Source: Cryobacterium sp. PH29-G1 (lineage in GTDB: Bacteria; Actinomycetota; Actinomycetes; Actinomycetales; Microbacteriaceae). From it: a stretch of DNA of 64,000 nt. Positions 34,541 to 43,278 of this stretch are shown here, piece by piece. Numbering within the stretch: position 1 is the stretch's first letter; the number at the start of each line of letters is the position of its first letter. Both the position numbers and the translations under genes were made by a program. The notes below the pieces were generated by a model that saw only the letters and a program-made list of their open reading frames with translations, was not told the origin of the DNA and made no database searches. Where the stretch lies: assembly GCF_030063365.1 (NCBI RefSeq), contig NZ_JASISY010000003.1, forward strand, positions 124,001-188,000, read 5' to 3'.

Positions 34541-34643
34541 TCCGGATAGCTTAGGCGATCGACCGGGAACGAGTCCCATTTGCCCACAATTCGCCACCGA
34601 GCCCACGGGTGTGGCAGGCGTGAAACCCGACTCGAAACCCGGC

Positions 34644-35339
34644 CTAGAACAGTTTGGACGCCGTGTCGTCGAGGCCGCGCATGGCGTCATAGTCCAGCAA
34701 CAGGCAACGGATGCCGCGATCCTCGGCGAGCTTGCGGGCCTGCGGCTTGATGGTCTGCGCGGCGAAAACCCCGCTGACCGGCGCCAGATGCGGGTCGCGG
34801 TTCATCAGGTCGAGGTAGCGGGTGAGCTGCTCGACACCATCGATGTCGCCGTTGCGCTTGAGCTCGACCGCGACGGACCGACCCGTCGCATCCTGCGCGA
34901 GAATATCGACGGGCCCGATGGCCGTCATGTATTCGCGGCGCACAAAGGTGAATCCCTCACCCAGCAAGTGGATGTGCTCGGCCAGCAGCTTTTGCAGGTG
35001 CGACTCGGCGCCGTCCTTGATCAGGCCGGGGTCAATGCCGAGCTCGTGCCTGGAGTCGTGCTGCACCTCATAGACGCTGACCACAAGTTGGTCGGCGGTT
35101 TTGGCGTGGGTGACGGTCCAGAGGGCGGTGATGCCGGCATCCGCCTGGTCGCCATCCGGCTCGGAAATCGTGACCGAGCAGGGCGGGCTCATCCAGTTGA
35201 GCGGCTTGTAGGAGCCGCCGTCGGAGTGCACGAGCACGCTCCCGTCGGATTTGATCATCAGCAGTCGGGTGGCCAGCGGCAGATGCGCGCTGAGACGACC
35301 GGCATAGTCAACGGAGCATTTCGCAATTACAAGGCGCAC
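34644..35339 (-). CDS. nucS: Mismatch-specific endonuclease NucS (EndoMS)
   Basis: Cuts both strands at mismatches and provides the MutS/MutL-independent mismatch repair of most actinobacteria. 231 residues, normal length. The N-terminal dimerisation/DNA-binding half carries [11 protein letters not shown] near 45; the RecB-like nuclease half carries GPVDILAQD near 142 and VAVELKR near 155, the catalytic D-x(n)-ExK set, and a C-terminal LLLDYDAM. It starts within 9 bases of the converse-side MFS gene end, on the same strand, and is the only repair gene of this type in the window. Confidence 0.95.
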   Translation of the reverse strand: MRLVIAKCSVDYAGRLSAHLPLATRLLMIKSDGSVLVHSDGGSYKPLNWMSPPCSVTISEPDGDQADAGITALWTVTHAKTADQLVVSVYEVQHDSRHELGIDPGLIKDGAESHLQKLLAEHIHLLGEGFTFVRREYMTAIGPVDILAQDATGRSVAVELKRNGDIDGVEQLTRYLDLMNRDPHLAPVSGVFAAQTIKPQARKLAEDRGIRCLLLDYDAMRGLDDTASKLF

Positions 35340-35348
35340 TGGTCGATC

Positions 35349-36596
35349 TTAACCGGGCGAGCGCGAATCGGTGGCACCGGATGCTGCCGGCCGCGCCGCC
35401 GGGGCCGCCAACCCGGCCAGCACCATTAGCGCCACGATCAAGTACAGGGCAGTGAGGATGCCCCAGGCCTCGCCGAGCAAGCCGAGCACGGGCGGCCCGA
35501 CCAGAAAGGCGAAGTAGCCGATGATGGCCACGGCGCTCACCCTCGCCGCCGCGTTCCTGGTGTCGTCGGCCGCCGCCGACATGCCCACCGGAAACCCGAG
35601 CGAGGCGCCGAGGCCCCAGAGCACGGTGCCGACGAACATGAGCGGGGTGGTCGGCGCGAGAATGAACAACACGAGTCCGACAATGCCGATCCCGGCGCAG
35701 ACGCGCAGCACGAGCACCCGCCCGAACCGGTCCAGCAGCGGCCCGCCGATCACACGGCCCACGGTCATCGCCGTCACGAACACGCCGAACACGATGGCAC
35801 CGTCGGTGTTGCTGAGCCCGTGGCCATCCACCGAGGCGAGGGCGAGCCAGTCGTTGGCTGATCCCTCCGCGAAGGTCATACCGAGCACGATCACGCCGAT
35901 CAAGAGCAGTTTGCGATCCCGCCAGACGGCGAGACTCTCGCGCAGACGCGCACGCCAGAGCCGGGGTGGGGCATCCGTGGCGACAGCGGGCGGGGTGGCG
36001 GCGGGCAGATACCGCACCGCGACGATGATCGTGCCGAGTACAAGTACCGCGATGAGCAGCAGATGCCAGAACACCGACACGCGCAAAGCGGATGCCGCGG
36101 CGCCGCCGAGTGCACCGACGACCGTACCGAGGCTGAAGCAGGCGTGCATGAGCGGCATGAGTGTGCGGCCGATGGCACGCTCGGCCGCCGCGCCCTCGAC
36201 GTTCATCAGAACGTCGAGGGCGCCGATGCCCATACCGAAGACGGCCAGGGCAGCGAACACGAACGGGGCCGACGGCACGATGCTGACCCCCGCGCCCATG
36301 AGCACGAGGCCGCTGGTTAATAGTGTGGCGCACAGCAGCATGGCCCGGCGCGCGCCCAGCCGGGCCAGCAGGCCTGCCGCGATCAGCAGGCCGAGCACCG
36401 AGCCGGCCGAGAGTCCGAAGATGAGCAGGCCGACCTGGGCGGTATTGAGCTGGAGGCCGTCGCGCACGGCGGGAACCCGCGACATCCAACTGGCCAGGCC
36501 GAGCCCGGACACGAAGAACACGGCGAACACGGCAGTGCGCCAGCCGATCAGGGCCGAGCGGGCGGTCACGGGGGATTCAGTCATCGGGATCCTCAA
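35349..36596 (-). CDS. MFS transporter (sugar permease/exporter-like)
   Basis: 415 residues with 12 hydrophobic helices. The first loop reads SRVPAVRDGLQLNTAQVG and the domain-linking GPLLDRFGRVLVLR loop follows helix 6, as in the FucP/YfcJ-like branch. GIGALDVLMNVEGAAAE near 125 is a typical stretch of this subfamily. Substrate cannot be told. It is 9 bases upstream of nucS on the same strand, perhaps co-transcribed. Its upstream 308 bases to the iron transporter hold the REP-like repeat and the DtxR box. Confidence 0.85.
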   Translation of the reverse strand: MRIPMTESPVTARSALIGWRTAVFAVFFVSGLGLASWMSRVPAVRDGLQLNTAQVGLLIFGLSAGSVLGLLIAAGLLARLGARRAMLLCATLLTSGLVLMGAGVSIVPSAPFVFAALAVFGMGIGALDVLMNVEGAAAERAIGRTLMPLMHACFSLGTVVGALGGAAASALRVSVFWHLLLIAVLVLGTIIVAVRYLPAATPPAVATDAPPRLWRARLRESLAVWRDRKLLLIGVIVLGMTFAEGSANDWLALASVDGHGLSNTDGAIVFGVFVTAMTVGRVIGGPLLDRFGRVLVLRVCAGIGIVGLVLFILAPTTPLMFVGTVLWGLGASLGFPVGMSAAADDTRNAAARVSAVAIIGYFAFLVGPPVLGLLGEAWGILTALYLIVALMVLAGLAAPAARPAASGATDSRSPG

Positions 36597-36710
36597 GCGG
36601 CGGCGGGCCTCGGCAACGGACAGTTACCGCAAGGCTACAACGATTGGAAGCCCGCAGGTCGGGGGAGTGTGACAGCGACCCGCGCGCTCGACGATGCCCG
36701 GTGCATCCGC

Positions 36711-36824
36711 TCGCCGAGCCGTGAGTGTAGGGACTGCCCGCTCGCCGAGCCGTGAGTTTGATCTCCTATTTCGCCCGGAACGACTCAGGACTCACGGCTC
36801 GGCGACTCAAACTCACGGCTCGGC
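36711..36824. repeat. REP-like palindromic repeat element, copy 1
   Basis: Four copies of a CGCCGAGCCGTGAGT word: forward at 36711-36726 and 36742-36760, inverted at 36790-36804 and 36808-36824. The forward and inverted pairs can fold into a nested hairpin. The inverted pair closely matches 61735-61767, showing a dispersed family. No coding potential seen. Confidence 0.85.
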
Positions 36825-36855
36825 GCTCGCACCGCGATTAGCGCCCCCGGCGAGG

Positions 36856-36874
36856 TTAGCGTAGCCTTACCTTG
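36856..36874 (+). promoter_or_regulatory. DtxR/IdeR-type iron box
   Basis: TTAGCGTAGCCTTACCTTG matches the 19-bp DtxR/IdeR consensus TWAGGTWAGSCTWACCTWA at 16 positions. It lies 31 bases before the iron-binding lipoprotein start, so iron-loaded DtxR would repress the transporter. Confidence 0.8.
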
Positions 36875-36904
36875 GTAGTTCAAGCCCCACAGAACTGGAG
36901 TCAC

Positions 36905-37942
36905 ATGCGCATCCCTCTCTCTGTCGCCGCGTTCGTTGCTGGCGCCACCGTACTTGCCCTCGCCGGCTGCACTCAGGCTGCGGACACCGCGCCGACGGCG
37001 GAATCCAGTGACGGCGCCTTCACGCTGTACTCCGGCCGCGACGAAGCGCTCGTGCAGCCGCTCATCGACCAGTTCGAAGAGCAGAGCGGAATCAGCGTCG
37101 ATGTGCGCTACGGCAATACCGCCGAGCTCGGCGCGCTGCTGCTCGAAGAGGGCGACGCCACTCCCGCCCAGGTCTTTCTGGCGCAGGATGCCGGAGCGCT
37201 CGGCGCACTCTCTAACGCCGACCTGTTCGCAACCCTGCCCGCCGCAACAACCGACGCGGTTCCGGCCGGATTCACCTCGACCGATGACACCTGGGTGGGC
37301 GTTACCGGACGTGCCCGCGTGATCGCCTACGACAGCGAGGTGCTGCAGGCGGCCGACGTGCCGGCATCCGTTGACGCTTTCACCGACCCGGCCTGGGCCG
37401 GAAAATTCGGCATCGCGCCCACCAACGCGAGCTTCCAGGCCTTCGTCACCGCCTATCGAGTGCTCAACGGCGAAGCGGCCGCCGATCAGTGGGTCGAAGC
37501 CGTCGCCGCCAACGACCCGGTCATCTTCGACAACAACCGCGCCATTCTCGCCGCCGTCAATGACGGCGTGATCGAGGCCGGACTCATCAACCACTACTAC
37601 TGGTTCGCCCAGGCCGCCGAAACCGGCGCGGAGAACATGCGTGCCCAGCTGTCCTACCCCGAGGCCGGTGATGCCGGTTCGATCGTGAATGTCACCGGCG
37701 CCGGCCTGCTCAGCGGCGCGGCCACGGATGCCGATGCGCTCAAGTTCATTGACTACCTCGTGAGCGCCGATGCGCAGCAGTACTTCGTCGACGAAACCTT
37801 CGAATACCCGCTCATTTCCGGCATCGAAGCCCCGGCCGGCCTGCCCGCGCTCGAGTCGCTCGTGAACCCCGAGCTCGATCTTGCCGACCTGGACACCCTC
37901 GAAGACACCCAAACCCTGCTCGGCAAGCACGGCCTGATCTAG
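36905..37942 (+). CDS. Fe(III) ABC transporter substrate-binding lipoprotein
   Basis: 345 residues from ATG 36905 (CTGGAG upstream). Lipoprotein signal with lipobox LAGC, Cys near residue 21. The mature part is an FbpA/FutA-type ferric-iron-binding fold: FTLYSGRDEALVQPLIDQFEEQSG near 41, RARVIAYDSEVL near 136, and the twin-tyrosine segment INHYYWFAQ near 230 typical of iron ligands. With the permease and ATPase that follow it forms a complete ferric importer. Regulation by iron through the upstream DtxR box is likely. Confidence 0.92.
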   Translation: MRIPLSVAAFVAGATVLALAGCTQAADTAPTAESSDGAFTLYSGRDEALVQPLIDQFEEQSGISVDVRYGNTAELGALLLEEGDATPAQVFLAQDAGALGALSNADLFATLPAATTDAVPAGFTSTDDTWVGVTGRARVIAYDSEVLQAADVPASVDAFTDPAWAGKFGIAPTNASFQAFVTAYRVLNGEAAADQWVEAVAANDPVIFDNNRAILAAVNDGVIEAGLINHYYWFAQAAETGAENMRAQLSYPEAGDAGSIVNVTGAGLLSGAATDADALKFIDYLVSADAQQYFVDETFEYPLISGIEAPAGLPALESLVNPELDLADLDTLEDTQTLLGKHGLI

Positions 37943-38018
37943 GCGTGAACGGATGGGTGCGGGCGCCGATCGGTAGCCGCGCCCTACCCTTCGCCGGCCG
38001 ATTGACGGGGCCGCCGTC

Positions 38019-39599
38019 ATGACCGCATTGATCATCCCGCCCGTGACAGCGGATGCCCCGGTACCGCCGCGCGCGCCCGCCCGGTATCGCTTCGGAGCAC
38101 CGCTCTGGCTCCTGGTGCTCGCCGCACTGTGCGCCGCAACCGCCGCTATCCCGCTGGTCTACCTCGTCGTGCGCACGACCGAGGCCGGGCTCACGGAACT
38201 TTTCGACACGCTGGTGCGCCCACGGGTGCTGCAGCTCACGGTCAATACGGTGCTCCTCGCCGTGGCCGTCACGCTGTCGACCCTCGTGCTCGGCACGATC
38301 GGTGCGTGGATTCTCACGCGCATCCGCTTGCCCTTCCAGCGCACGCTGCTGCTGGTGTCGGCGCTGCCGCTCGCGGTGCCGAGCTACCTCGCAGCCTACG
38401 GCTGGCTGGTCTGGTTTCCCCATCTGCACGGCTTCGGCGCCAGCTGGTTCGTCATGACGATGGTCTGCACCCCCTACGTGACGCTGCCGGTCGCTGCGGC
38501 ATTGCGCGGGGCATCCGCTGATCTGGAATCGGTGGCGCGCACGCTCGGTCGTGGGCCGCTACGGGCCTTCGTTGCCGCCACGTGGCCGCAGATTCGCCCG
38601 GCCGCAATTGCCGGGGCGCTTCTGGTCTGCCTGTACTCGCTGAGCGATTTCGGGCTGGTCTCGATGCTGCGTTTTCAAACGCTCACCTGGGGAATCAATG
38701 CCGCCTACGGCGCGAGCTTCGACCGCAACCAGGCCGCCCTGCTGGCCCTCGTACTCGTCGTGCTCGCCCTCGTGGTCGTCGCCGGTGAACGCCGCAGCCG
38801 CCGCCAGGTGGGAAGCATTCCCGGCCGCAGCACGATGCCGGCGCGGGCACCCGGAAAAGCCGGCGTTGTCTACGTCGCGGTGCTTCTCGCCGCGCCGCTG
38901 GCCGGGGTCGTCGTTCCGGTGGTCGGGCTGCTCAGTCGCCTGCTCGAAGCCGAAACCCTGCGCGCTATCGATGTGCCGCGATTGTTGGAAGCGATCGGTG
39001 CGACGCTCGGACTCGCCCTCGCCGCCGCCGTAGTGTCCGTGCTCGTGGCGCTCCCGATCGCCGCGCTCGCGGCGCGCTATCGCGGACGTCTGGTGGCGGT
39101 GATCGAGGCCGTCGGTTTTCTCGGCCATGCCCTGCCCGGTATCGTCGTCGGCCTCTCCCTCGTGTTCTTCGCCCTCGCCGCGGTGCCGATGTTCTACCAA
39201 ACGTCGGTCGTGCTGGTCTTCGCCTATGTCGTGTTGTTCATGCCGCGGGCCATCGGCAGCGTGCGCAGTGGCATAGCGGCGGTGCCGGCCAGTCTCAGCG
39301 ATGTCTCCCGCATGCTCGGCCTGTCACCGTTTCAGACCTGGTTGCGGGTGACTGCGCGCCTCGCCCTGCCGGGCATTGCGATCGGTGCACTGCTCGTGGC
39401 CATCTCGGCCATGAAAGAATTGCCGGCGACGCTGTTGCTGCGGCCGACGGGTGTGTCAACGCTCGCGACCGAGCTGTGGAGTCGCACGGCCCTGTTCGAG
39501 TTCGGCGCTGCGGCGCCCTACGCGGCAGCGCTCGTGCTCGTGGCGATGGTGCCCGCGGTGCTGCTCTCCGGCATCCGCGGCACGGCAAAGGAGAACTAG
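38019..39599 (+). CDS. Fe(III) ABC transporter permease (duplicated FbpB type)
   Basis: 526 residues carrying two fused permease modules of six helices each, as in FbpB/SfuB. Each module has a coupling loop: ESVARTLGRGPLRAFVAATWPQIRPA near 170 and SDVSRMLGLSPFQTWLRVTARLALPG near 427. The stop TAG shares a base with the ATPase GTG start, showing tight translational coupling. It lies 76 bases after the binding-protein gene. Confidence 0.92.
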   Translation: MTALIIPPVTADAPVPPRAPARYRFGAPLWLLVLAALCAATAAIPLVYLVVRTTEAGLTELFDTLVRPRVLQLTVNTVLLAVAVTLSTLVLGTIGAWILTRIRLPFQRTLLLVSALPLAVPSYLAAYGWLVWFPHLHGFGASWFVMTMVCTPYVTLPVAAALRGASADLESVARTLGRGPLRAFVAATWPQIRPAAIAGALLVCLYSLSDFGLVSMLRFQTLTWGINAAYGASFDRNQAALLALVLVVLALVVVAGERRSRRQVGSIPGRSTMPARAPGKAGVVYVAVLLAAPLAGVVVPVVGLLSRLLEAETLRAIDVPRLLEAIGATLGLALAAAVVSVLVALPIAALAARYRGRLVAVIEAVGFLGHALPGIVVGLSLVFFALAAVPMFYQTSVVLVFAYVVLFMPRAIGSVRSGIAAVPASLSDVSRMLGLSPFQTWLRVTARLALPGIAIGALLVAISAMKELPATLLLRPTGVSTLATELWSRTALFEFGAAAPYAAALVLVAMVPAVLLSGIRGTAKEN

Positions 39600-40858
39600 T
39601 GGGCTGGGTATCGATCGAGGGGCTGCGCGTCGCCTACGGTGACACGCGGGTGCTCGACGACGTCAGTTTGCGCATTCCGCGCGGCAGTCTCGTGGCGGTT
39701 CTCGGGCCGAGCGGATGCGGCAAGACCACCCTGCTGCGCGCGGTCGCGGGTCTGCTGCCGGTCACCGTCGGCACGATCACGGTCGGCGGACGCCTGGTCA
39801 CCGGCCCCGGCGTGCAGCGGGCACCGGAAAAACGCGGCATGGGCTGGGTGCCCCAGGATGCCTCGCTGTTTCCGCACCTCACGGTCGGTGAGAACATCGG
39901 CTTCGGTCTGCCGCGCACGAAGCAGAGCGACGATCTCTTCTGCGAACCCAGCGAGGTTGCGGGCGGTGCGGCCGGGCTGCTGGACCGTTTCACGAGGCGA
40001 GGGCGCGCCGCCCGGGCCCGTCCCGCCGCGGCGCGGGAGGACGGCGCGGAGCACCCGGCCGCTCGCGCTGCCGTGCCGAGGAGCCGAGAGAACAGCCGGG
40101 AGAACAGCCGTGCGGGCCGGATCGCGGAGCTTGCGGCACTGGTTGGGCTCGCCGAACTCGTTGACCGCGCCCCCGCGCAGCTCTCCGGCGGGCAGGCCCA
40201 GCGCGTCTCACTGGCCCGGGCCCTCGCCCCACGGCCCGACCTCATGCTGCTCGATGAGCCCTTCGCCGCCCTCGATCCGCTGCTGCGTTCGGCGCTGCGC
40301 ACGGAGGTGGCCGCCCTGCTGCGCGGAGCGCACAATACGAGCCTGCTCGTAACGCACGATCAGGAGGAGGCGCTCTCCCTCGCCGATTTCGTGGCCGTGA
40401 TGCGCGGCGGCGCGATCTTGCAGTTCGGCACGCCGGCCGACGTGTACGAGCGCCCGGTCGACCCCTGGGTTGCCGGATTCGTGGGCGACACAGTCGAGCT
40501 TGACGGCCAGTGGCACAGCAACGATGGGCGCAGCGGCGACGGGCCGGATACCGCCGGCCGCGCCGGCCTCGTGGACTGCGTGCTCGGAACGCTTCCGGCG
40601 GACTGGATGGGCGCGGCAGCCGCTCCCGCAGCAACCCCCGTGCGGGTGTTGCTGCGCCCGGAATGGCTGATCCTGGCGGAGCAGGGAACGCCGGCCGTGA
40701 CCACGGCCATCGCCTACGCCGGCCACGACGCGCTGGTGAGCTTCGCCCTCGAGGGCGGCATCGTCGTGCGTGCGCGCATCGCCGCCCCCGACCTGCCGCA
40801 GCTCGGAGCCCGCGTGACCCTCGGGGTACGCCAAAGCGCGCTCGCGTACCCGATCTAG
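39599..40858 (+). CDS. Fe(III) ABC transporter ATPase with an unusual insertion
   Basis: 419 residues from GTG 39599 (AAAGGAG upstream, overlapping the permease stop). Walker A GPSGCGKTT near 36, Q-loop PQDASLFPHLTV near 85, signature LSGGQAQRV (195-203), Walker B LMLLDEPFAALDP, H-loop THDQEEAL, and a C-terminal TOBE-like domain (about 300-419). Between the Q-loop and the signature, residues about 112-170 form an Ala/Arg-rich insertion (LFCEPSEV to SRENSRENSR) not expected in FbpC-type ATPases. It keeps the frame and lies in the helical subdomain, where an extra surface loop may be tolerated. Confidence 0.9.
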   Translation: MGWVSIEGLRVAYGDTRVLDDVSLRIPRGSLVAVLGPSGCGKTTLLRAVAGLLPVTVGTITVGGRLVTGPGVQRAPEKRGMGWVPQDASLFPHLTVGENIGFGLPRTKQSDDLFCEPSEVAGGAAGLLDRFTRRGRAARARPAAAREDGAEHPAARAAVPRSRENSRENSRAGRIAELAALVGLAELVDRAPAQLSGGQAQRVSLARALAPRPDLMLLDEPFAALDPLLRSALRTEVAALLRGAHNTSLLVTHDQEEALSLADFVAVMRGGAILQFGTPADVYERPVDPWVAGFVGDTVELDGQWHSNDGRSGDGPDTAGRAGLVDCVLGTLPADWMGAAAAPAATPVRVLLRPEWLILAEQGTPAVTTAIAYAGHDALVSFALEGGIVVRARIAAPDLPQLGARVTLGVRQSALAYPI

Positions 40859-40980
40859 CGGCGTCGCAACACGGCCAGCGGCAGAACGGGGACTTTCGGC
40901 CCTCGCGCGGGCCGACCGGCACTGGTTAGAGTGAGCCTGCCCGCTATCGTTGAGCGAGCAGCAACGTGAAACGAGGCGGG

Positions 40981-41787
40981 ATGGCCGGTCACACGAACGC
41001 ACCCGGCCAATCGGTGACCAGCCGGGTACTGAGCATTCTGGCGGCGTTCGAACACAGCGCATCCGCTCGCTCCCTCTCGGAGATCAGCCGCGAAAGCGGG
41101 CTGCCGCAGAGTACCGCGCATCGTTTGCTCGGTGAGTTGGAGACTTGGGGCGCCGTGCAGCGGGATGCCCAGGGCCGTTACCAGATCGGCCTACGCCTGT
41201 GGGAACTCGGCCAACACGCCGGCCGCAAGCTGCGCGACGTTGCCCGGCCCTATCTGCAAGACCTGTTCGGCCTGACCCAGGAGACCGTGCACCTCGCCAT
41301 TCGCGACGGCGCCGAGGTGCTCTACATCGACCGCGTCTATGGCAGCCGGCGCGTGCCTCAGGCCAGCCGGGTGGGCGGGCGCCTACCGCTGCACGCCACT
41401 GCCGTTGGCCGCGCCATTCTGGCTTTCGAAGAGGAGTGGGTGCAAAACGCCGTACTCGATGGTGAACTCGTGCGCCGCACCCCGCTCACCAAGACCGATC
41501 CGGCCGAGCTGCGCCGGGAACTCGGCAAGATCAAGGAACTCGGGTTCGCCCTCGCCTCCGAAGAGGTGCGGCAGGGCTCCTGTTCGCTTGCGGTGCCGGT
41601 GTTTCAGCCGCCCGGGCAGATCTTCGGTGCCCTCGGCATCGTGCTGCCCACCTCACGGGCGCACCAGCTGGAGCGCTACCTGCCGGTATTGCAGGGCGCC
41701 GCGCAGCGCATTCAGGCTGGAATCGCGTACCTGCCTCCCGCCGTGCTGCGCTTGCCGGCCAGTGTGCCGACCCCGATTCAGCCGTGA
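40981..41787 (+). CDS. IclR-family regulator, probable regulator of the cre-like cluster
   Basis: 268 residues from ATG 40981 (GTG 40966 adds five). The N-terminal winged helix-turn-helix spans about 12-70 (SLSEISRESGLPQSTAHRLLGEL) and the C-terminal effector domain about 85-255, with RLPLHATAVGRAILAF and the GCSLAVPVF-like stretch (QGSCSLAVPVF) of aromatic-responsive IclR members. It lies directly before the P450 operon on the same strand, the usual arrangement for a local regulator of aromatic degradation. Activator or repressor mode cannot be told. Confidence 0.88.
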   Translation: MAGHTNAPGQSVTSRVLSILAAFEHSASARSLSEISRESGLPQSTAHRLLGELETWGAVQRDAQGRYQIGLRLWELGQHAGRKLRDVARPYLQDLFGLTQETVHLAIRDGAEVLYIDRVYGSRRVPQASRVGGRLPLHATAVGRAILAFEEEWVQNAVLDGELVRRTPLTKTDPAELRRELGKIKELGFALASEEVRQGSCSLAVPVFQPPGQIFGALGIVLPTSRAHQLERYLPVLQGAAQRIQAGIAYLPPAVLRLPASVPTPIQP

Positions 41788-41901
41788 TCGGCCACCAAGC
41801 CACTTCCATCCAGTGGGACACTCCGGAGCTTTTCGCTACCGACGCGTCTTAGATTGACCTCGTCGACCTCAACGTTGAGAAACGCAAACCAAGGAGCCAT
41901 C
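41788..41901 (+). promoter_or_regulatory. Probable promoter region of the cre-like operon
   Basis: 114 bases between the IclR gene and the P450. TTCCA-N5-TGGGA at 41804-41818 is a near-perfect inverted repeat and a possible IclR site. AAGGAG at 41890-41895 sets the GTG 41902 start. No clear -35/-10 pair was found. Confidence 0.4.
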
Positions 41902-43278
41902 GTGACCGCTCAACCAGCACTCGCCCACCCGGCCACCGCACCGGGCCACTGCCCGGTTGCCCACGGCACGCCTGAAACCGGCAGCTCCGCAACCGGCAGC
42001 TCCGCAACCGGTAGCTCCGAAGCTGGCACCCCCGCGCAGATCGCCCACCACGGCTATTCCCCGTTCGCGATGACCGACCCGTTCCCGTCTTACGCCGCCC
42101 TGCGCGAGAACGAACCGGTCATGTTCGATGAGGAGATCGGATACTTCGTCGTCTCCCGCTACGACGACGTGAAGGCCGTCTTCGACAACTGGCAGGTGTT
42201 CAGCAGCGAAAACGCCCAGGCCCCGGTGCGGGCCCGCGGCGCCGCAGCCACCACGATCATGAATGACGGCGGCTTCACCGCCTACTCCGGCCTCAGCGCC
42301 CGCATCCCCCCGGAACACACGCGCATGCGCGCCATCGTGCAGAAGGAATTCACGCCGCGCCGCTATAAGGCTCTCGAACCCACCATTCGCGAAAACACCG
42401 CCCGGCTGCTGCAGCAGATGCTGGCCCATCCGGATGCTCGGGGCGACTTTCTGAAAGACGTCGCGGTCGACATCCCCACGATTACCATCCTCGGGCTGCT
42501 CGGTGTTGGTCCCGAAATGGTCTCGACCTACAAGAAATGGTCCGATTCCCGCGCCGCGATGACCTGGGGCGACCTGAGCGATGAGGAACAGATTCCACAC
42601 GCACACAACCTCGTCGACTACTGGACCGAATGCCTGCGTCTCGTCTCGAACGCCCACGAGCAACTCGCGAACGGTGTGAACGGCGACAACCTCGTCTTCG
42701 ATCTCGTGCAGGCCCAGTCCACCGGCTCCGAGATCTCCGACCACGAGATCGCCTCGGTCTGTTACAGCCTGCTCTTCGCCGGCCACGAGACCACCACAAC
42801 GCTCATCTCCAACACCATTCGCGAGCTGCTCGCCCACCCCAGCGAATGGCAGAAGCTGCAGCACGACCCGAGCGGCATCCCGGCCGCGATCGACGAAACC
42901 CTGCGCTTCTCCCCGAGCATCGTGGGCTGGCGGCGCAAAGCGCTCGTCGACACCGAGATCGGCGGCGTGCCCATTGTGGCCGGGTCAAACATCCTCCTGC
43001 TCATGGGGTCGGCGAACCGTGATGCGGACACCTTCGAACAGCCCGAAACCTTCGACATCAACCGGGTGAACGCCCGCAATCACCTGTCGTTCGGCTTCGG
43101 CATTCACTACTGCCTCGGCAACATGCTCGCCAAGATGCAAGACAAGATCGTCGTCGAGGAAACCCTGAAAGCGGCACCCACTCTGCGCCTGATCGACGCC
43201 GACAAGATTGTGTTCGGAGACAACCTGTCGTTCAGGGCGCCCACCGCGGTACCCGTCACCTGGGGAGAAAAGAAATGA
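41902..43278 (+). CDS. creJ: Cytochrome P450, CreJ-like
   Basis: 458 residues from GTG 41902. Class I bacterial P450: I-helix oxygen-binding motif FAGHETTTT, K-helix ExxR in DETLRFSP, and haem-thiolate loop FGFGIHYCLG near the C-terminus. In C. glutamicum, CreJ with CreE/CreF oxidises the methyl group of 4-methylphenyl phosphate stepwise, needing the phosphate as an anchor. The neighbouring phosphotransferase, ferredoxin and reductase genes support the same role here, which is inference. The N-terminus has a TGSSA tandem repeat and is probably disordered. The stop overlaps the next start by ATGA. Confidence 0.85.
   Translation: MTAQPALAHPATAPGHCPVAHGTPETGSSATGSSATGSSEAGTPAQIAHHGYSPFAMTDPFPSYAALRENEPVMFDEEIGYFVVSRYDDVKAVFDNWQVFSSENAQAPVRARGAAATTIMNDGGFTAYSGLSARIPPEHTRMRAIVQKEFTPRRYKALEPTIRENTARLLQQMLAHPDARGDFLKDVAVDIPTITILGLLGVGPEMVSTYKKWSDSRAAMTWGDLSDEEQIPHAHNLVDYWTECLRLVSNAHEQLANGVNGDNLVFDLVQAQSTGSEISDHEIASVCYSLLFAGHETTTTLISNTIRELLAHPSEWQKLQHDPSGIPAAIDETLRFSPSIVGWRRKALVDTEIGGVPIVAGSNILLLMGSANRDADTFEQPETFDINRVNARNHLSFGFGIHYCLGNMLAKMQDKIVVEETLKAAPTLRLIDADKIVFGDNLSFRAPTAVPVTWGEKK
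41976..42020 (+). repeat. 15-bp tandem repeat in the P450 N-terminus
   Basis: Three in-frame copies of AACCGGCAGCTCCGC (last copy with two changes) encode TGSSA repeats. Length changes here would leave the frame intact. Confidence 0.8.
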
